A stretch of 64,000 nt of DNA from Acidobacteriota bacterium (GCA_013289955.1 JABCYZ010000022.1:39732-103731); one strand, 5' to 3'. Counted from the stretch's first letter, positions 1 through 9,747 are shown. A program made the numbers and translations. Notes: a model not told the origin generated them from the letters alone.

Positions 1-378
1 ATCGGAAAACCCCGCATTCGCGAACGCGCGCTCGAACCCTGGCGCGCGTACATTCGCGAACTGGCACGCCGCGATAATGTCTTCTGCAAACTTTCCGGTA
101 TGGTCACCGAAGCGGACTGGGCGGAATGGGGTTTAGGAGATCTTCAACCCTATTTCGATGTCGTCCTCGACGCCTTCGGACCCGAGCGCCTCATGGCCGG
201 CTCGGACTGGCCCGTCTGCCTCCTGGCGGCCACGCACCAAAAATGGTTTTCGACTCTTCGTGAATTGATCTCGCCGCTTTCCGTTAGCGAGCAGGAGATG
301 ATTCTCGGCGGCGTAGCGACGCATGTCTACTCTCTCTCTGGACAAGACGCAGGAACGCCAAAACCATGCGAGCTCTGA
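1..378 (+). CDS. Amidohydrolase_2-type lactonase, C-terminal part only
   Basis: An open frame enters at base 1 and stops at 378, so only the last 125 residues are present. The translation has the end of a TIM-barrel amidohydrolase_2 domain: a strand ending CKLSGMV, then ERLMAGSDWPVC, where the Asp of GSDWP is the usual metal or catalytic residue. This pattern is typical of L-fucono- and L-rhamnono-lactonases, which open the sugar-acid lactone in oxidative deoxysugar catabolism. The stop codon overlaps the start of the zinc dehydrogenase at 366 by 13 nt, and a FucP-like symporter follows, which supports a deoxysugar role. The exact substrate cannot be read from this fragment. The missing N-terminus should carry the HxH metal site. 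Confidence 0.8.
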   Translation: MGKPRIRERALEPWRAYIRELARRDNVFCKLSGMVTEADWAEWGLGDLQPYFDVVLDAFGPERLMAGSDWPVCLLAATHQKWFSTLRELISPLSVSEQEMILGGVATHVYSLSGQDAGTPKPCEL

Positions 379-1379
379 TGATCCGAGAACCCGGGGCGGC
401 TTCCATCGAACACGTGCCCGAGCCTCAGCCCGGGCGCGGCGAAATCCTGCTGCGCGTCCGCATGGTTGGCCTCTGCGGCAGCGATCTGAATTCCTTCCGC
501 GGCAGGAATCCTATGGTCCGTTTCCCCCGCATCCCCGGCCACGAAATTGCCGCCACCATCGTCGAAGGAAGCTCTTCTTTCCCCGATCTCGCCCCCGGCC
601 GGAACGTCACCCTGTCTCCCTACACCAGCTGCGGCAAATGCGCCTCGTGCCTCCGCGGCCGTCCCAATGCCTGCGCGTTCAATGAGACCCTCGGCGTCCA
701 GCGCGATGGCGCGCTCACCGAATACATCACCATGCCGCCCGAGAAACTCTACCCGGCTCCGCTCACGATCAAGGAACTCTGCCTGGTGGAACCGCTCACG
801 GTTGGTTTTCACGCCGTCGCCCGAGGCCGCGTCAGTTCCGCCGACAAAGTCGCCGTCTTCGGCTGTGGCGGCGTGGGCCTTGGCGCCATCGCCGCTTCCC
901 GTTTTGCCGGCGCCACCACCATTGCCGTCGACCTCGACGATGATAAGCTTCAGCTCGCCAGAAAAGCCGGCGCAGCTCATGTCGTGAACTCCGCCAAATC
1001 CCGTCTCCATGACCAACTGCTGGAACTCACGGGCGGCCGCGGACCCGACGTCATCATCGAAGCCATCGGTCTCGCCGAAACCTTTCGCGCCGCGGTCGAG
1101 GAAGCCGCTTTCACTGGCCGCGTCGTTTACATCGGCTACGCCAAGGAACCCGTAGCTTACGAAACCAAGCTCTTTGTCGAAAAGGAACTCGATATTCTCG
1201 GCTCGCGCAACGCGCTGCCAGAGGATTTTCGCACCGTTATCAAAATGCTTGAGGAAGGCAAGTTTCCCGTCGAAGACGCCGTCGGCTCGATTGTTCCCCT
1301 CGACGACGCTCCGACGATCCTCAAAGCCTGGAGTTCCAATCCCCTGAAGTTCAGGAAAATCATGGTGCAACTCGACTGA
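366..1379 (+). CDS. Zinc-dependent medium-chain dehydrogenase (sugar/alcohol type)
   Basis: A 337-residue protein of the threonine/sorbitol dehydrogenase-like MDR family. Visible features are a catalytic zinc site (Cys37 in GLCGSD, His59-Glu60 in PGHE, Glu142 in VEP), four structural-zinc cysteines at 89, 92, 95 and 103, and a Rossmann glycine motif GCGGVGLG at 166-173 for NAD(P). It should oxidise a secondary hydroxyl or sugar hemiacetal in the cytoplasm. It overlaps the upstream lactonase-like gene and precedes a FucP-like transporter, so an L-fucose or L-rhamnose dehydrogenase is plausible. That substrate is inferred from context only. The start ATG lies inside the end of the upstream gene, which suggests translational coupling. 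Confidence 0.85.
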   Translation: MRALMIREPGAASIEHVPEPQPGRGEILLRVRMVGLCGSDLNSFRGRNPMVRFPRIPGHEIAATIVEGSSSFPDLAPGRNVTLSPYTSCGKCASCLRGRPNACAFNETLGVQRDGALTEYITMPPEKLYPAPLTIKELCLVEPLTVGFHAVARGRVSSADKVAVFGCGGVGLGAIAASRFAGATTIAVDLDDDKLQLARKAGAAHVVNSAKSRLHDQLLELTGGRGPDVIIEAIGLAETFRAAVEEAAFTGRVVYIGYAKEPVAYETKLFVEKELDILGSRNALPEDFRTVIKMLEEGKFPVEDAVGSIVPLDDAPTILKAWSSNPLKFRKIMVQLD

Positions 1380-1448
1380 TCAGGAAAAAGGCACAGAAGG
1401 GTTTCGCTTTCACGGCGCTTCGAGGACTCTTTGAGGAGAAGACGGACG

Positions 1449-2795
1449 ATGGCACAGCATCCACTGGAAAGTTTACCGCGGGAAACGGCGCCCTCAGCCC
1501 GCCATTCCTTGTTTCCCGCAGGCCAAATCGTTCCCTTCATTCTCGTCACCGTACTTTTCTTCCTCTGGGGCATTCCCAATAACCTGAACGACGTCCTCAT
1601 CCGGCACTTCATGAAGTCCTTTGCCATCTCCCGCTTCGAAGCCAGCCTCGTGCAAACAGCTTTCTACCTGGGATATTTTCTCCCGGCAATTCCCGCAGCC
1701 CTTTTCATGAAACGCGTCGGCTATAAACCGGGCTTCATCGTCGGCCTCCTGCTCCTTGCTTCAGGCTGTTTCTTGTTCTGGCCGGCCGCGCTTCAGAGCA
1801 GCTATGCCTTTTTTCTTTTCGCGCTTTTCGTCATTGCCAGCGGGCTCTCTTTTCTCGAAACAGCCTCCAATCCATTCATCGCCCAGCTCGGCGATCCGGA
1901 CACTTCCGAGCGCCGCCTGAATTTTTCGCAGGCCTTTAATCCCTTCGGCGCCATGACGGGAGCACTGATCGGCACAGTCTTCATTTTTTCCGGTGTCGAG
2001 CTGACACCGGCAGAAATCGCCGCCCGCGAGGCCAATCACACCTATCAGGCCTACCTCGAATTCGAAGTCTTGCGCGTCGTCCGTCCTTATCTGGTTCTGG
2101 GCGTCGTCGCCGTAGTCTGGGCGCTGCTCATCCTCCGTACGAAATTCCCCGCAATCTCCAGTGAAAACGAAGCCGCCGATGGCGGTCGCGGCAGCGCGAG
2201 CCAGCTCCTCCGTCAAAGACACTTTCTGCTAGCGGTCGTCGCGCAATTCTTCTACGTCGGCGCCCAGGTCGGCACATGGAGCTATTTCATTCCTTACGTT
2301 CAGGAATACGCCCACAAGCCTGAAAAAACCGCTGGATATTTCCTCATCGGCACGCTTGCTGCCTTCGGCGTCGGCCGTTTCGTCTCCGCCTGGCTGATGC
2401 GCTTTATCTCTCCGAGCCGCCTCATGGGTTTTTACGCCCTGGCGAATATCGCGCTGGTTTCCGTCGGCGTTTTCTTCCCGGGATGGGTCGGCATCTGGTG
2501 CGTCTTCCTCACGAGTTTCTTCATGTCCCTCATGTTCCCCACCATTTTCGCTCTCGGCCTGAAAGGTCTTGGCCCCAACACGAAACTCGGCGGCTCCTTC
2601 CTGGTCTTGGCTATCGTTGGCGGCGCCGTCCTTACGCCCGTCATGGGCCTGATTTCAGACAAGCTTCACAGCTACGCCCTGGCTTATTCCATACCCTTCC
2701 TCGCCTACATCTATATCTCTCTCTATTCCTTCCTGGGCTCAGAGCGAGTCGACGCCGCTCCCGCTCGGGGCGGAGCCGCGAGTTCCACCGACTGA
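1449..2795 (+). CDS. fucP: L-fucose:H+ symporter-like MFS permease
   Basis: A major facilitator protein of 448 residues with about twelve hydrophobic segments. The early motif FFLWGIPNNLNDVLIRHF is characteristic of the FucP/GluP sugar-proton symporter family, as is the FLETASNPF segment. It sits in the inner membrane and should import L-fucose or a related sugar. The frame extends to a TTG at 1431, but I chose ATG 1449 because GAGGAG at 1433-1438 is well spaced before it. It lies 69 nt after the dehydrogenase and probably shares its transcript. FucP homologues also transport glucose or galactose, so the substrate rests on the neighbours. Confidence 0.85.
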   Translation: MAQHPLESLPRETAPSARHSLFPAGQIVPFILVTVLFFLWGIPNNLNDVLIRHFMKSFAISRFEASLVQTAFYLGYFLPAIPAALFMKRVGYKPGFIVGLLLLASGCFLFWPAALQSSYAFFLFALFVIASGLSFLETASNPFIAQLGDPDTSERRLNFSQAFNPFGAMTGALIGTVFIFSGVELTPAEIAAREANHTYQAYLEFEVLRVVRPYLVLGVVAVVWALLILRTKFPAISSENEAADGGRGSASQLLRQRHFLLAVVAQFFYVGAQVGTWSYFIPYVQEYAHKPEKTAGYFLIGTLAAFGVGRFVSAWLMRFISPSRLMGFYALANIALVSVGVFFPGWVGIWCVFLTSFFMSLMFPTIFALGLKGLGPNTKLGGSFLVLAIVGGAVLTPVMGLISDKLHSYALAYSIPFLAYIYISLYSFLGSERVDAAPARGGAASSTD

Positions 2796-2829
2796 GCTCG
2801 TCATTCTATTGCGGCGTAGCCGTGGGGGT

Positions 2830-2848
2830 GCGGCAGCTCTGCTGCCGC
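2830..2848. repeat. GC-rich hairpin downstream of the symporter gene
   Basis: Perfect 8-bp arms GCGGCAGC and GCTGCCGC are separated by TCT, 35 nt after the symporter stop codon. There is no T-tract, so this is not a standard intrinsic terminator. It could end or protect the transcript, or be a REP-like extragenic element. Confidence 0.5.
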
Positions 2849-2954
2849 TCTTCTCGGTGACTCAGACGACTCCCTATCTGCCAAGGCTCAAAGAAAAGCA
2901 ACATCCAATCGAAATTTTGACGGGGCCAGCCTTCGTCGCTGATCTATAAAGCGC

Positions 2955-4421
2955 TTGTGCCCGCTCGGCAGAATCTATATCGTGACCGCCATCGATTCCT
3001 CGCTGGAAGAAATCAGAGAAGGGCCTAGCCCCGAGAAAATGGCCGAAACGTTTCCCGAAGCAGGCAGTTACGGATTGCGGCGCGAAGTCCTCTCCCCCAT
3101 GGAGACGCTTGCCCAGTCCGTCTCGACCATTGCGCCCACCACGACTCCTGTCGCCACCATTCCGCTCGTCGCGGCCCTCGCAGGCAATGGCACCTGGCTC
3201 GCCTACGTCCTGGCAACCGCCGCGATCCTTCTGGTCGCACTGTGTATCAGCAAATTCGCTCGCTACTCCGCTTCTCCGGGTTCGCTCTATACCTACGCCT
3301 CCATGATCCTTCCTCCTTCGCTCGGTGCCACCGCGGCCTGGAGCCTCCTTCTCGCCTACATTGCGACGGGCTCGAGCGTCATCGGCGGTTTCTATCACTT
3401 CGGAATCCTTCTGCTTCAGGACGCCACAGGCCACGGCACTTCCGCCGTATTTCTCGCTCTTCTCGTCACAGCCCTCTCTATCTGGATCGCCTGGCGCGAC
3501 GTAAAAATCTCCGCCCGCCTCATGCTCTGGATCGAAGCCGTCTCCGTCTCCTTCATTCTGATCGTCGTGCTACTGGTATTCTTCCGCCACGGTTGGCATC
3601 TGGACTGGGAACAATTCCATCTCCGCGGCATGACCGGCAGCGGCTTGCGCCTCGGCCTGGTCCTGGCGCTCTTCAGCTTTGTGGGATTTGAAAGCGCCAC
3701 GACGCTAGGCTCGGAGGCGCAGAATCCGCTTAAAACAATTCCCCGCGCCGTAATCCAGAGCGCGCTCCTCGCGGGAGCCATTTTCATCCTCTGCGCCTAT
3801 ACGGAGGTCCTCGGCCTCAAGAGTGCCGGCCAGAATCTCTCGACCAGCACGGCCCCCATGCGTGTCCTCGCGAGACTTGGCGGCCTTCCCGTCCTCGGCC
3901 TGCTCATCGACATCGGCGCCCTGGTCAGCATGTTTGCCGGAACCCTCGCCTGCATCACCGCCGCCGCCCGCGTTCTGCTTCTCATGTCCCATAACGGCCT
4001 CGCGCACGGCTCATTCCGGAAAACTCACGCGCGCAACGAAACTCCCGGCATTGCCATTGCCGTCACCGGAACCGCGGCCGTTCTGCCCGTTGCCGTCCTC
4101 GCGGCACGCGGCGCGAGCGGCCTCGACGTCTACGGCTGGATGGGCTCTCTCGCCACCTACGGCTTCATCGTCACCTACGCGCTGGTCAGCGTCGCTCTCC
4201 CGCGCTATTTGCGCGCGCACAACGCCTATCGCGCCGGCGCCCAGATCATTCCCTGGCTCGCCTCGGCCGCCATGCTCCTGGCTCTTGTCGGAAATCTCTA
4301 TCCCGTCCCCGAAGGCCCCTACGGCAAACTCCCCTTCATTTACCTCGCCTATCTTGTCGTCGGCCTTGTCTGGTTTTTCTGGCGCGCCCGGGATCAGAAA
4401 CCAGGATTGACGGAAAGTTAG
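2955..4421 (+). CDS. APC-family amino acid permease
   Basis: A 488-residue polytopic membrane protein with about twelve hydrophobic segments. The N-terminal part has the APC pattern of a short soluble leader, then LSPMETLAQSVSTIAPT and a long helical block, and FSFVGFESATTLGSEAQNP in the middle is typical of APC superfamily transporters. It should exchange or import an amino acid or amine across the inner membrane. The start is uncertain: TTG 2955 opens the frame, GTG 2982 and ATG 3039 are alternatives, and none has a clear Shine-Dalgarno sequence. It lies between the sugar permease and a TonB-dependent receptor with no overlap, so it may be a single-gene unit. The substrate cannot be assigned. 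Confidence 0.8.
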   Translation: MCPLGRIYIVTAIDSSLEEIREGPSPEKMAETFPEAGSYGLRREVLSPMETLAQSVSTIAPTTTPVATIPLVAALAGNGTWLAYVLATAAILLVALCISKFARYSASPGSLYTYASMILPPSLGATAAWSLLLAYIATGSSVIGGFYHFGILLLQDATGHGTSAVFLALLVTALSIWIAWRDVKISARLMLWIEAVSVSFILIVVLLVFFRHGWHLDWEQFHLRGMTGSGLRLGLVLALFSFVGFESATTLGSEAQNPLKTIPRAVIQSALLAGAIFILCAYTEVLGLKSAGQNLSTSTAPMRVLARLGGLPVLGLLIDIGALVSMFAGTLACITAAARVLLLMSHNGLAHGSFRKTHARNETPGIAIAVTGTAAVLPVAVLAARGASGLDVYGWMGSLATYGFIVTYALVSVALPRYLRAHNAYRAGAQIIPWLASAAMLLALVGNLYPVPEGPYGKLPFIYLAYLVVGLVWFFWRARDQKPGLTES

Positions 4422-4665
4422 CAAGAGCCGCTTCGATGCTCACTCGGGCATTTGTCTTTCGATGAAATAAAAAAACAGATCGAAGAAAACAAAAGTTTGC
4501 GTTTCGGTTCTGCGCCGTTATGCAATACCTTCCTCGAAACTTACTGTCCTCGGGGCGCGGCCAAGCGGGGTGAATCCGAAATTCTTTGCAAAAATTTTTG
4601 CTTGGTCTCGGTCCCGAAGACGGCCGGCTTTGTGTGTGTTCCTGGAAAGCGGGAGGCGTCGCGGA

Positions 4666-7600
4666 ATGGCCAAGTCATCAGCTGGAGTTTTTTTCTTCTT
4701 CGTGGCATCGTGCCTTTGTTGTCTCGGGCTTCCCCCGGATGCCTTCCCGCAGCAGACTCTCGGCGGCATTACCGGCACGGTCATGGACTCCTCCGGCGGA
4801 GTTCTCGCCGATGCCTCCGTCACCGTCGTCTCGGACAGCACGCAGCTCACCCGCACTCAAAAAACCACCAGCGTCGGCAGCTACGATTTTGTAAACCTTC
4901 CCATTGGCTCCTACACGCTCACCTTCTCCCACGATGGCTTCGAAACCCAAAGAATCCCGTCTATCGTCGTGCAAGCCGATCGCACGGCCACCGTCAACGC
5001 TGTCCTCAAAGTTGGGCAGGTCGGCACGACCGTCACCGTCGAGGCCACCCCGCTCCTGAACGCCGTGGACACCACCAACGGCTACATTCTCGAAAAAGCC
5101 CAGCTCGAGTCCATTCCGCTTCCCACCGGCAGCTTTACCGGCATCGCCATCCTTTCTCCCGGCGTCAATGCCGAACTCTCGAGCGGCTCCGGCGTCAACG
5201 CCGGCTTGGGTAATCTTCCCATCTGGGCCAACGGCCAGCGCGACACGAGCAACACTTTCCTGCTCAACGGCGTCGATGCCAGCAATCTCTTCAACGGCAA
5301 AAGCACCAGCCAGGTCGCCAGCGCCCGCATCGTCAACAATACCGGCATCGGCGGCGCCGCCAGCATCTCCAGCACCACCGCCGAGCCTCTCCAAAGCACC
5401 GCTTCTCCCTATCTCGCCATCGGCCAGGCTCTTCCCACTCCGGCTTCTGAAACCATCGAAGAATTTCGCGTGAACACTTCGATGTACGACGCCCAGCAAG
5501 GTTCGACCAGCGGTGCGCACATTGATATGAGCACCGCCTCCGGCACCAACACTCTCCATGGCAGCGCTTATCTCTATCGCGCCTCGGACGCCCTCAACGC
5601 CGCTCCCTTCTTCTACAATGCCGATCCCAATATTCCCTCGAGCGACAAAGTGCCCGGCCTTCACAATTACACGGCTGGCGGCACCGTCGGAGGTCCGATC
5701 CTCAAGAACAAGCTCTTCGGCTTTCTCTCCTACCAGCATGTCGAGAAATCCGACGCCGAAATCGGCAGCTCCCGCGTTTCCGTTCCTCCCGGCCTCACCG
5801 GCGATCGCAGCCCGGCCGCTTTGGCCGCCCTCGTTAACGGCAACTTTCCCGATTCCGCCACGGTTAATCCCGTCATCGGCACGGCCCCCGGCGACATCAG
5901 CCCGATCGCCTATGGCCTCCTCAATTACAAACTCCCCAACGGCCAATTCCTCTTCCCCAGCGCCAACAGCTTCGTCCCCACCATCAGTTTCCCCGAAAAC
6001 ACCTTCACGCCCGGCACCGCCTACTTCAAGGCCGATCAAGCCGTCTCCGATCTCGACTGGATGGCTACTTCCAAAGACACCGTCGCTCTCAAGTATTACT
6101 ACCAGCACGATCCGAGCATCGCTCCCTACGCCTACTCCGGCTCCCCCGGCTTCACGCAGAATCTCGACGCTGGCAGCCAGGTCGCCTCCATCACCAACAC
6201 CCAGGTCCTCAAACCCAATCTCAGCGTTGTCGAAGTCTTCGGCTTCCTTCGTGAAAAGATCTACAGCACCCTCCAGCAGCCCTTCACCCCTCAGCAATTC
6301 GGCTCCTATGTTCAGCAGCTTACCGGCGCCTCCGTCTCCGATTCCACCATCAACACTTTCGGGTCTTCCTTTTTCCCCGGCATCTCCATCGTCGACAACT
6401 ACGGCAACTCCGCTCCCTACAATGAAAACTTTGTCTTCAACGCCGCCACCAACATCGGCAGCGGCGCGGCTTCCCAGGGCGCCTGGACCGGCGTCTTCCA
6501 AAATCGCTTCATGCCCAGCGCCAACGCCATCTGGACTTTCGGCAAACACACCATCACTTTCGGCGGCAACTTCGCCTACACCCAGCTGAACACCCGCGAT
6601 GAACGCACTGACAAGGGCACTATCGGTTTCGCCGACTTCTCTCAATTCCTTCAGGGCCTGGTCGTCCCCTATACGCCCGACGGCTTCATAACCACCGCCT
6701 ATCTCCAGGGCGACGCCAACCGCTACTACCGCTCCAAGGAAACCGGCCTCTTTCTTCAGGACAAATATCAAATCTTCCCGAACCTCAGTCTGACCGCCGG
6801 CCTCCGCTTCGACGACCACGGCGGCCTCACCGAAAAATACGGCCGCCTCTACAATTTCAATCCTGCCGAATACGACTACGACGATGCCACTGACACCATC
6901 GTCAACACCGGCTTCCTCATCGCCGGCAATAACAAGCTCTTCCCCACGAAAGGCGTCAGCGATTCCACGCTCACCGGCCGCCAGTGGGGTCTCGGCCCGC
7001 GCCTCGGCCTCGCCTGGAGTCCCAAAAAGTTCAACAACAAAATCGTCGTCCGCGCCGGTTGGGGCATGTACTACGACCGCGGCGAACTCTTCACCTATCT
7101 CTCCCCCGGCTTTGCCGCAGGCGTCATTGCCGGAGGTCCTTTCGGCGTCAACCAGGCCCCACCCTTCGTCAATTCCCAGGTCTGCAGCAGCATCGGCACC
7201 TTCTACCAGGGATTCATACCCACCTGCGATCCCGCGCAGCCAACCGGTGGCTCGTTCTCGAATCCCTGGGGAGCAGCTCTCCAGGCTCCTCCCACCGGCA
7301 ATCCCGCCAGCATCGTCCTTCCCAACGCCGCCGCGATCGAAAATGGCGCTCAGCTCTTCTCCTTTGCCGATTACAACCGAGCCAACAAGCTCCCCTACAC
7401 CCTCAACCAGACGCTCGACATCCAGTGGCAGCCCAGGAAAGATCTAGCTATCACGATCGGCTATGTTGGCAACTTCGGCCGCCACGAAGTCATCCCCGTG
7501 CCCTTCAACCAGGCCGGCATCGCCACTCCCACCCATCCCATTCACGGCCAAACCTACACCTACGGCTACACCGTAGAAGCGCCCCCGGGCTGCAATCCCA

Positions 7601-8634
7601 CTCTGGACCCAGCCGCCTGCGCCTACACTTCCACTTGCAACGCAAGTGGCGCCACTTCCGGCTGCTTACCCATGGGCCTTCCCGACGGCACGAGCATGAT
7701 GGAGAACTATGAAGGCGGCAACATCGACCTCCGCGTCCCCTACATCGGCTATTCTTCCGAATCCGAGTCCTACACCGCCGCTGGCATTTCCGCCTACAAT
7801 GCGCTCCAAGCCCACGTCGAAAAACGCATCAGTCACGGACTCCAGGTTGGCTTCTCCTACACCTTCTCCCACGCCACCGACGAACAAAGTGCCATGGGCC
7901 TCTTCTACAACGGCAACAATGCCACGGACCTCCGCAGCGGCTACGGTCTCTCCGATTTCGACCGCAAGCACGTTATCAACTTCACCTATCTCTACGAGCT
8001 TCCGAAGTTCTTCGAACTGACTTCCATGCGCGGCCGCTTTGCCGACGGCTGGGCTATCTCAGGCCTTGCCATCATCCAAAGTGGCCAGCCCTACAGCGTC
8101 ATCGACTATTCGGGCGCCGTCGGCAGCCTTTACTACGGCACGAGCGACGGCATCACCAACCCCATCGTCCCCCTCGCTCCCGGCTGCACGCCTTCAAACG
8201 CCTACACCGGCGCCAGCGGCACCGTTCCCGGCCTCCCAGCCCTCAATCCCAATTGCTTCACGGTCCCGCTTCTCGCCCCGGGAGATCTCGGCGGCGCCAT
8301 TCCGGCCGGCGACACGTTTGAAACTACCTACACCACTGGCCAGCGCAACATCTTCCGCCAGCCCTGGCAGCGCCGCACCGATCTCTCCGTCATTAAAATG
8401 ACCCAGCTGACCGAGCGCGTCTCCCTAAGATTCACTTTCGAAGTTTTCAACCTAACCAACACCCCGAGCTTCGATATTCCCATCGACGACGTTACTCAAA
8501 ACCTTAACTTCAACGATTTCCCCGTCTATGGCTCCCAGCTCTATTCCTCCCCCACCCTGAGCGGCATCGGCATCGTCAACAAGACCATAGGCAGCCCCCG
8601 CCAAATCCAAATGTCCCTAAAATTCAGCTTCTAA
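4666..8634 (+). CDS. Oar-like TonB-dependent receptor with carboxypeptidase-regulatory domain
   Basis: A 1322-residue outer-membrane protein. It starts with a signal peptide (hydrophobic run FFFFVASCLCCLGL, likely cleavage before QQ), then a carboxypeptidase-regulatory-like beta-sandwich at about 28-110 (TGTVMDSSGGVLADASV), a plug region with FLLNGVDASN, and a long beta-barrel ending in Phe (LKFSF). This is the large Oar-type receptor found in many copies in Acidobacteriota, thought to import large or polymeric substrates. The frame is open back to GTG 4570, but ATG 4666 is preferred because GGGAGG at 4651-4656 precedes it and the signal peptide begins there. No TonB/ExbBD genes are in the window. 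The ligand is unknown; nearby sugar genes make a glycan plausible. Confidence 0.9.
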   Translation: MAKSSAGVFFFFVASCLCCLGLPPDAFPQQTLGGITGTVMDSSGGVLADASVTVVSDSTQLTRTQKTTSVGSYDFVNLPIGSYTLTFSHDGFETQRIPSIVVQADRTATVNAVLKVGQVGTTVTVEATPLLNAVDTTNGYILEKAQLESIPLPTGSFTGIAILSPGVNAELSSGSGVNAGLGNLPIWANGQRDTSNTFLLNGVDASNLFNGKSTSQVASARIVNNTGIGGAASISSTTAEPLQSTASPYLAIGQALPTPASETIEEFRVNTSMYDAQQGSTSGAHIDMSTASGTNTLHGSAYLYRASDALNAAPFFYNADPNIPSSDKVPGLHNYTAGGTVGGPILKNKLFGFLSYQHVEKSDAEIGSSRVSVPPGLTGDRSPAALAALVNGNFPDSATVNPVIGTAPGDISPIAYGLLNYKLPNGQFLFPSANSFVPTISFPENTFTPGTAYFKADQAVSDLDWMATSKDTVALKYYYQHDPSIAPYAYSGSPGFTQNLDAGSQVASITNTQVLKPNLSVVEVFGFLREKIYSTLQQPFTPQQFGSYVQQLTGASVSDSTINTFGSSFFPGISIVDNYGNSAPYNENFVFNAATNIGSGAASQGAWTGVFQNRFMPSANAIWTFGKHTITFGGNFAYTQLNTRDERTDKGTIGFADFSQFLQGLVVPYTPDGFITTAYLQGDANRYYRSKETGLFLQDKYQIFPNLSLTAGLRFDDHGGLTEKYGRLYNFNPAEYDYDDATDTIVNTGFLIAGNNKLFPTKGVSDSTLTGRQWGLGPRLGLAWSPKKFNNKIVVRAGWGMYYDRGELFTYLSPGFAAGVIAGGPFGVNQAPPFVNSQVCSSIGTFYQGFIPTCDPAQPTGGSFSNPWGAALQAPPTGNPASIVLPNAAAIENGAQLFSFADYNRANKLPYTLNQTLDIQWQPRKDLAITIGYVGNFGRHEVIPVPFNQAGIATPTHPIHGQTYTYGYTVEAPPGCNPTLDPAACAYTSTCNASGATSGCLPMGLPDGTSMMENYEGGNIDLRVPYIGYSSESESYTAAGISAYNALQAHVEKRISHGLQVGFSYTFSHATDEQSAMGLFYNGNNATDLRSGYGLSDFDRKHVINFTYLYELPKFFELTSMRGRFADGWAISGLAIIQSGQPYSVIDYSGAVGSLYYGTSDGITNPIVPLAPGCTPSNAYTGASGTVPGLPALNPNCFTVPLLAPGDLGGAIPAGDTFETTYTTGQRNIFRQPWQRRTDLSVIKMTQLTERVSLRFTFEVFNLTNTPSFDIPIDDVTQNLNFNDFPVYGSQLYSSPTLSGIGIVNKTIGSPRQIQMSLKFSF

Positions 8635-8996
8635 CCTCGACTCTCCACTGTGATGGGTGGGGCTTTTTGGAGGTTCGGCCGATGGTGGCCTAAACGGCGA
8701 GCGGAAAATCGAGTGCCAGTTGGCCGTCATCGAGACCGCCCAAGATCAGTAGAGCTTTAAATTCGAGACGAGGAAAGAACGGAAGAGCCGAGAAAAAATA
8801 CTGCACAGCCCGTCGAAGACAGAAGTGCTGTCCTTTTCGTTGGTTCTTACCACTTGAGGCGTTTTTCCGCACGCTCTCGCCCATCGCTCGCGGTAATCCC
8901 GCTCGCGGGACGCTCGAGTCAAAATTCGACCCTCACAAGGGCAAGAATGCGGAAATCCGACCCTCGCGCTTCGCGCAGCAAAGGAAGGGTTACTCT
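8635..8996. other. Gene-poor stretch between the receptor and the stress genes
   Basis: This 362-nt region separates the plus-strand receptor from the minus-strand stress cluster. Short frames exist on both strands, for example 8690-8884 minus, but none has a recognisable domain or a good ribosome-binding site. Transcription from both sides converges here. No clear intrinsic terminator was found. Confidence 0.5.
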
Positions 8997-9305
8997 TTAT
9001 TTGCGGCGAGTGGCTCGCCGGGCGGAGGAACTCGCTCGACGCAACCCGCTCCGGGTGGCTTTCGCGACCTTGCTTCTCTTCAGACTTACAGCCGCAGTCT
9101 TCCGAGTCTTCCGGACCGCTCTTTTGGTTCTTCGTCCAAGCCTCTTGGCTTCCCGTTCCACAACATGAACCGCGCTCGTTCGGCTCAGAGCCTTCTGTGC
9201 CGCATTGGCCTTCGCTGCGATCGTTCCGAGGGCCGATCCGATCGACTCCGCCAAACTCGTCAGTAGTGCCGCATCCTTTGCGCGGCTTCGTGTGCGTGCT
9301 TTCAT
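8997..9305 (-). CDS. Histone H1-like Lys/Arg-rich basic protein
   Basis: A 102-residue protein that becomes strongly basic after residue 50. Its C-terminal half is dominated by Lys, Arg, Ala and Ser with RRTKRAVRKTRKT-type clusters, resembling histone H1-like or AlgP-type tails that bind DNA or RNA without a fixed fold. The N-terminal half is Ala-rich and probably helical. I chose ATG 9305 because GGAG lies 7 nt before it; the frame is open upstream to 9365. It is the last gene of a minus-strand group of small stress-type proteins, so a nucleoid or stress role is plausible. Low-complexity composition limits homology inference. Confidence 0.6.
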   Translation of the reverse strand: MKARTRSRAKDAALLTSLAESIGSALGTIAAKANAAQKALSRTSAVHVVEREAKRLGRRTKRAVRKTRKTAAVSLKRSKVAKATRSGLRRASSSARRATRRK

Positions 9306-9333
9306 ATCTTGGCTCCGTTCCGATCTCTGGATG

Positions 9334-9353
9334 CCCTGTTTGCTGGAACAGGG
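9334..9353. repeat. Intergenic hairpin before the H1-like gene
   Basis: Arms CCCTGTT and AACAGGG (7 bp) flank a 6-nt loop between the YtxH gene and the H1-like gene. No T-tract follows on the minus strand, so it may be a processing or attenuating structure rather than a full terminator. Confidence 0.4.
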
Positions 9354-9397
9354 GTCGTGCGGCATTGCTTTCTATCTTGATTCGCTTCGCGTAAAGG

Positions 9398-9667
9398 TTA
9401 TGCCTTCTTGGCCTGCTTGTACGCGTTGTCGCCTGCGTCCATCGCGTCCTGCACCTGATCTTTTGCCATATCCACAACCTTTTGTGCTCGCCGCTTCAAA
9501 TCCCTGCCAGTTCTGCGAACCTGATGGGCGCCTTCATTCACGCCGTCAACAATGTCCTCCCGCAATTCTTCGCCGGATTTGGGCGCAAAGAGTAAAGCAA
9601 CTGCCGCTCCTATTCCTGCACCCACAGCAAAACTGGCTATCGCTCCTGGAATCTGTTTTCTGTTCAT
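9398..9667 (-). CDS. YtxH domain-containing small protein
   Basis: An 89-residue protein with one N-terminal hydrophobic helix rich in Gly and Ala (AVGAGIGAAVALLFAPKSGEELR), followed by an amphipathic charged helix. The LFAPKSGEELR motif directly after the helix is the hallmark of the YtxH family, found in general-stress operons and once called gas-vesicle-like. It is probably anchored in the inner membrane with the coiled tail in the cytoplasm or periplasm. I chose ATG 9667 because AGGGA lies 6 nt upstream; an in-frame start at 9697 exists. The neighbours are other stress proteins. The biochemical role of YtxH proteins is not established. Confidence 0.8.
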   Translation of the reverse strand: MNRKQIPGAIASFAVGAGIGAAVALLFAPKSGEELREDIVDGVNEGAHQVRRTGRDLKRRAQKVVDMAKDQVQDAMDAGDNAYKQAKKA

Positions 9668-9714
9668 CGTCAATCCCTTTCCAACGATCCTTTTCACTCT
9701 TCAAAATTGTTCTA

Positions 9715-9747
9715 GAAAAAAGGAGGAAGCCGATGTCGACTTCCTCC
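9715..9747 (-). terminator. Intrinsic terminator after the glycine-zipper stress gene
   Basis: Read on the minus strand, an 8-bp stem GGAGGAAG/CTTCCTCC with a 10-nt loop is followed directly by a run of T residues (complement of 9715-9721). It lies 12 nt after the stop of the gene at 9759-10316, so that gene and the YtxH gene are probably separate transcription units. Confidence 0.85.

Noticed and set aside
4678..6819. A 713-codon open frame antisense to the TonB receptor gene
   Set aside because: It is Gly/Ala/Val/Asp-rich with no domain and mirrors the receptor codons; the receptor has clear domains, a signal peptide and a ribosome-binding site.
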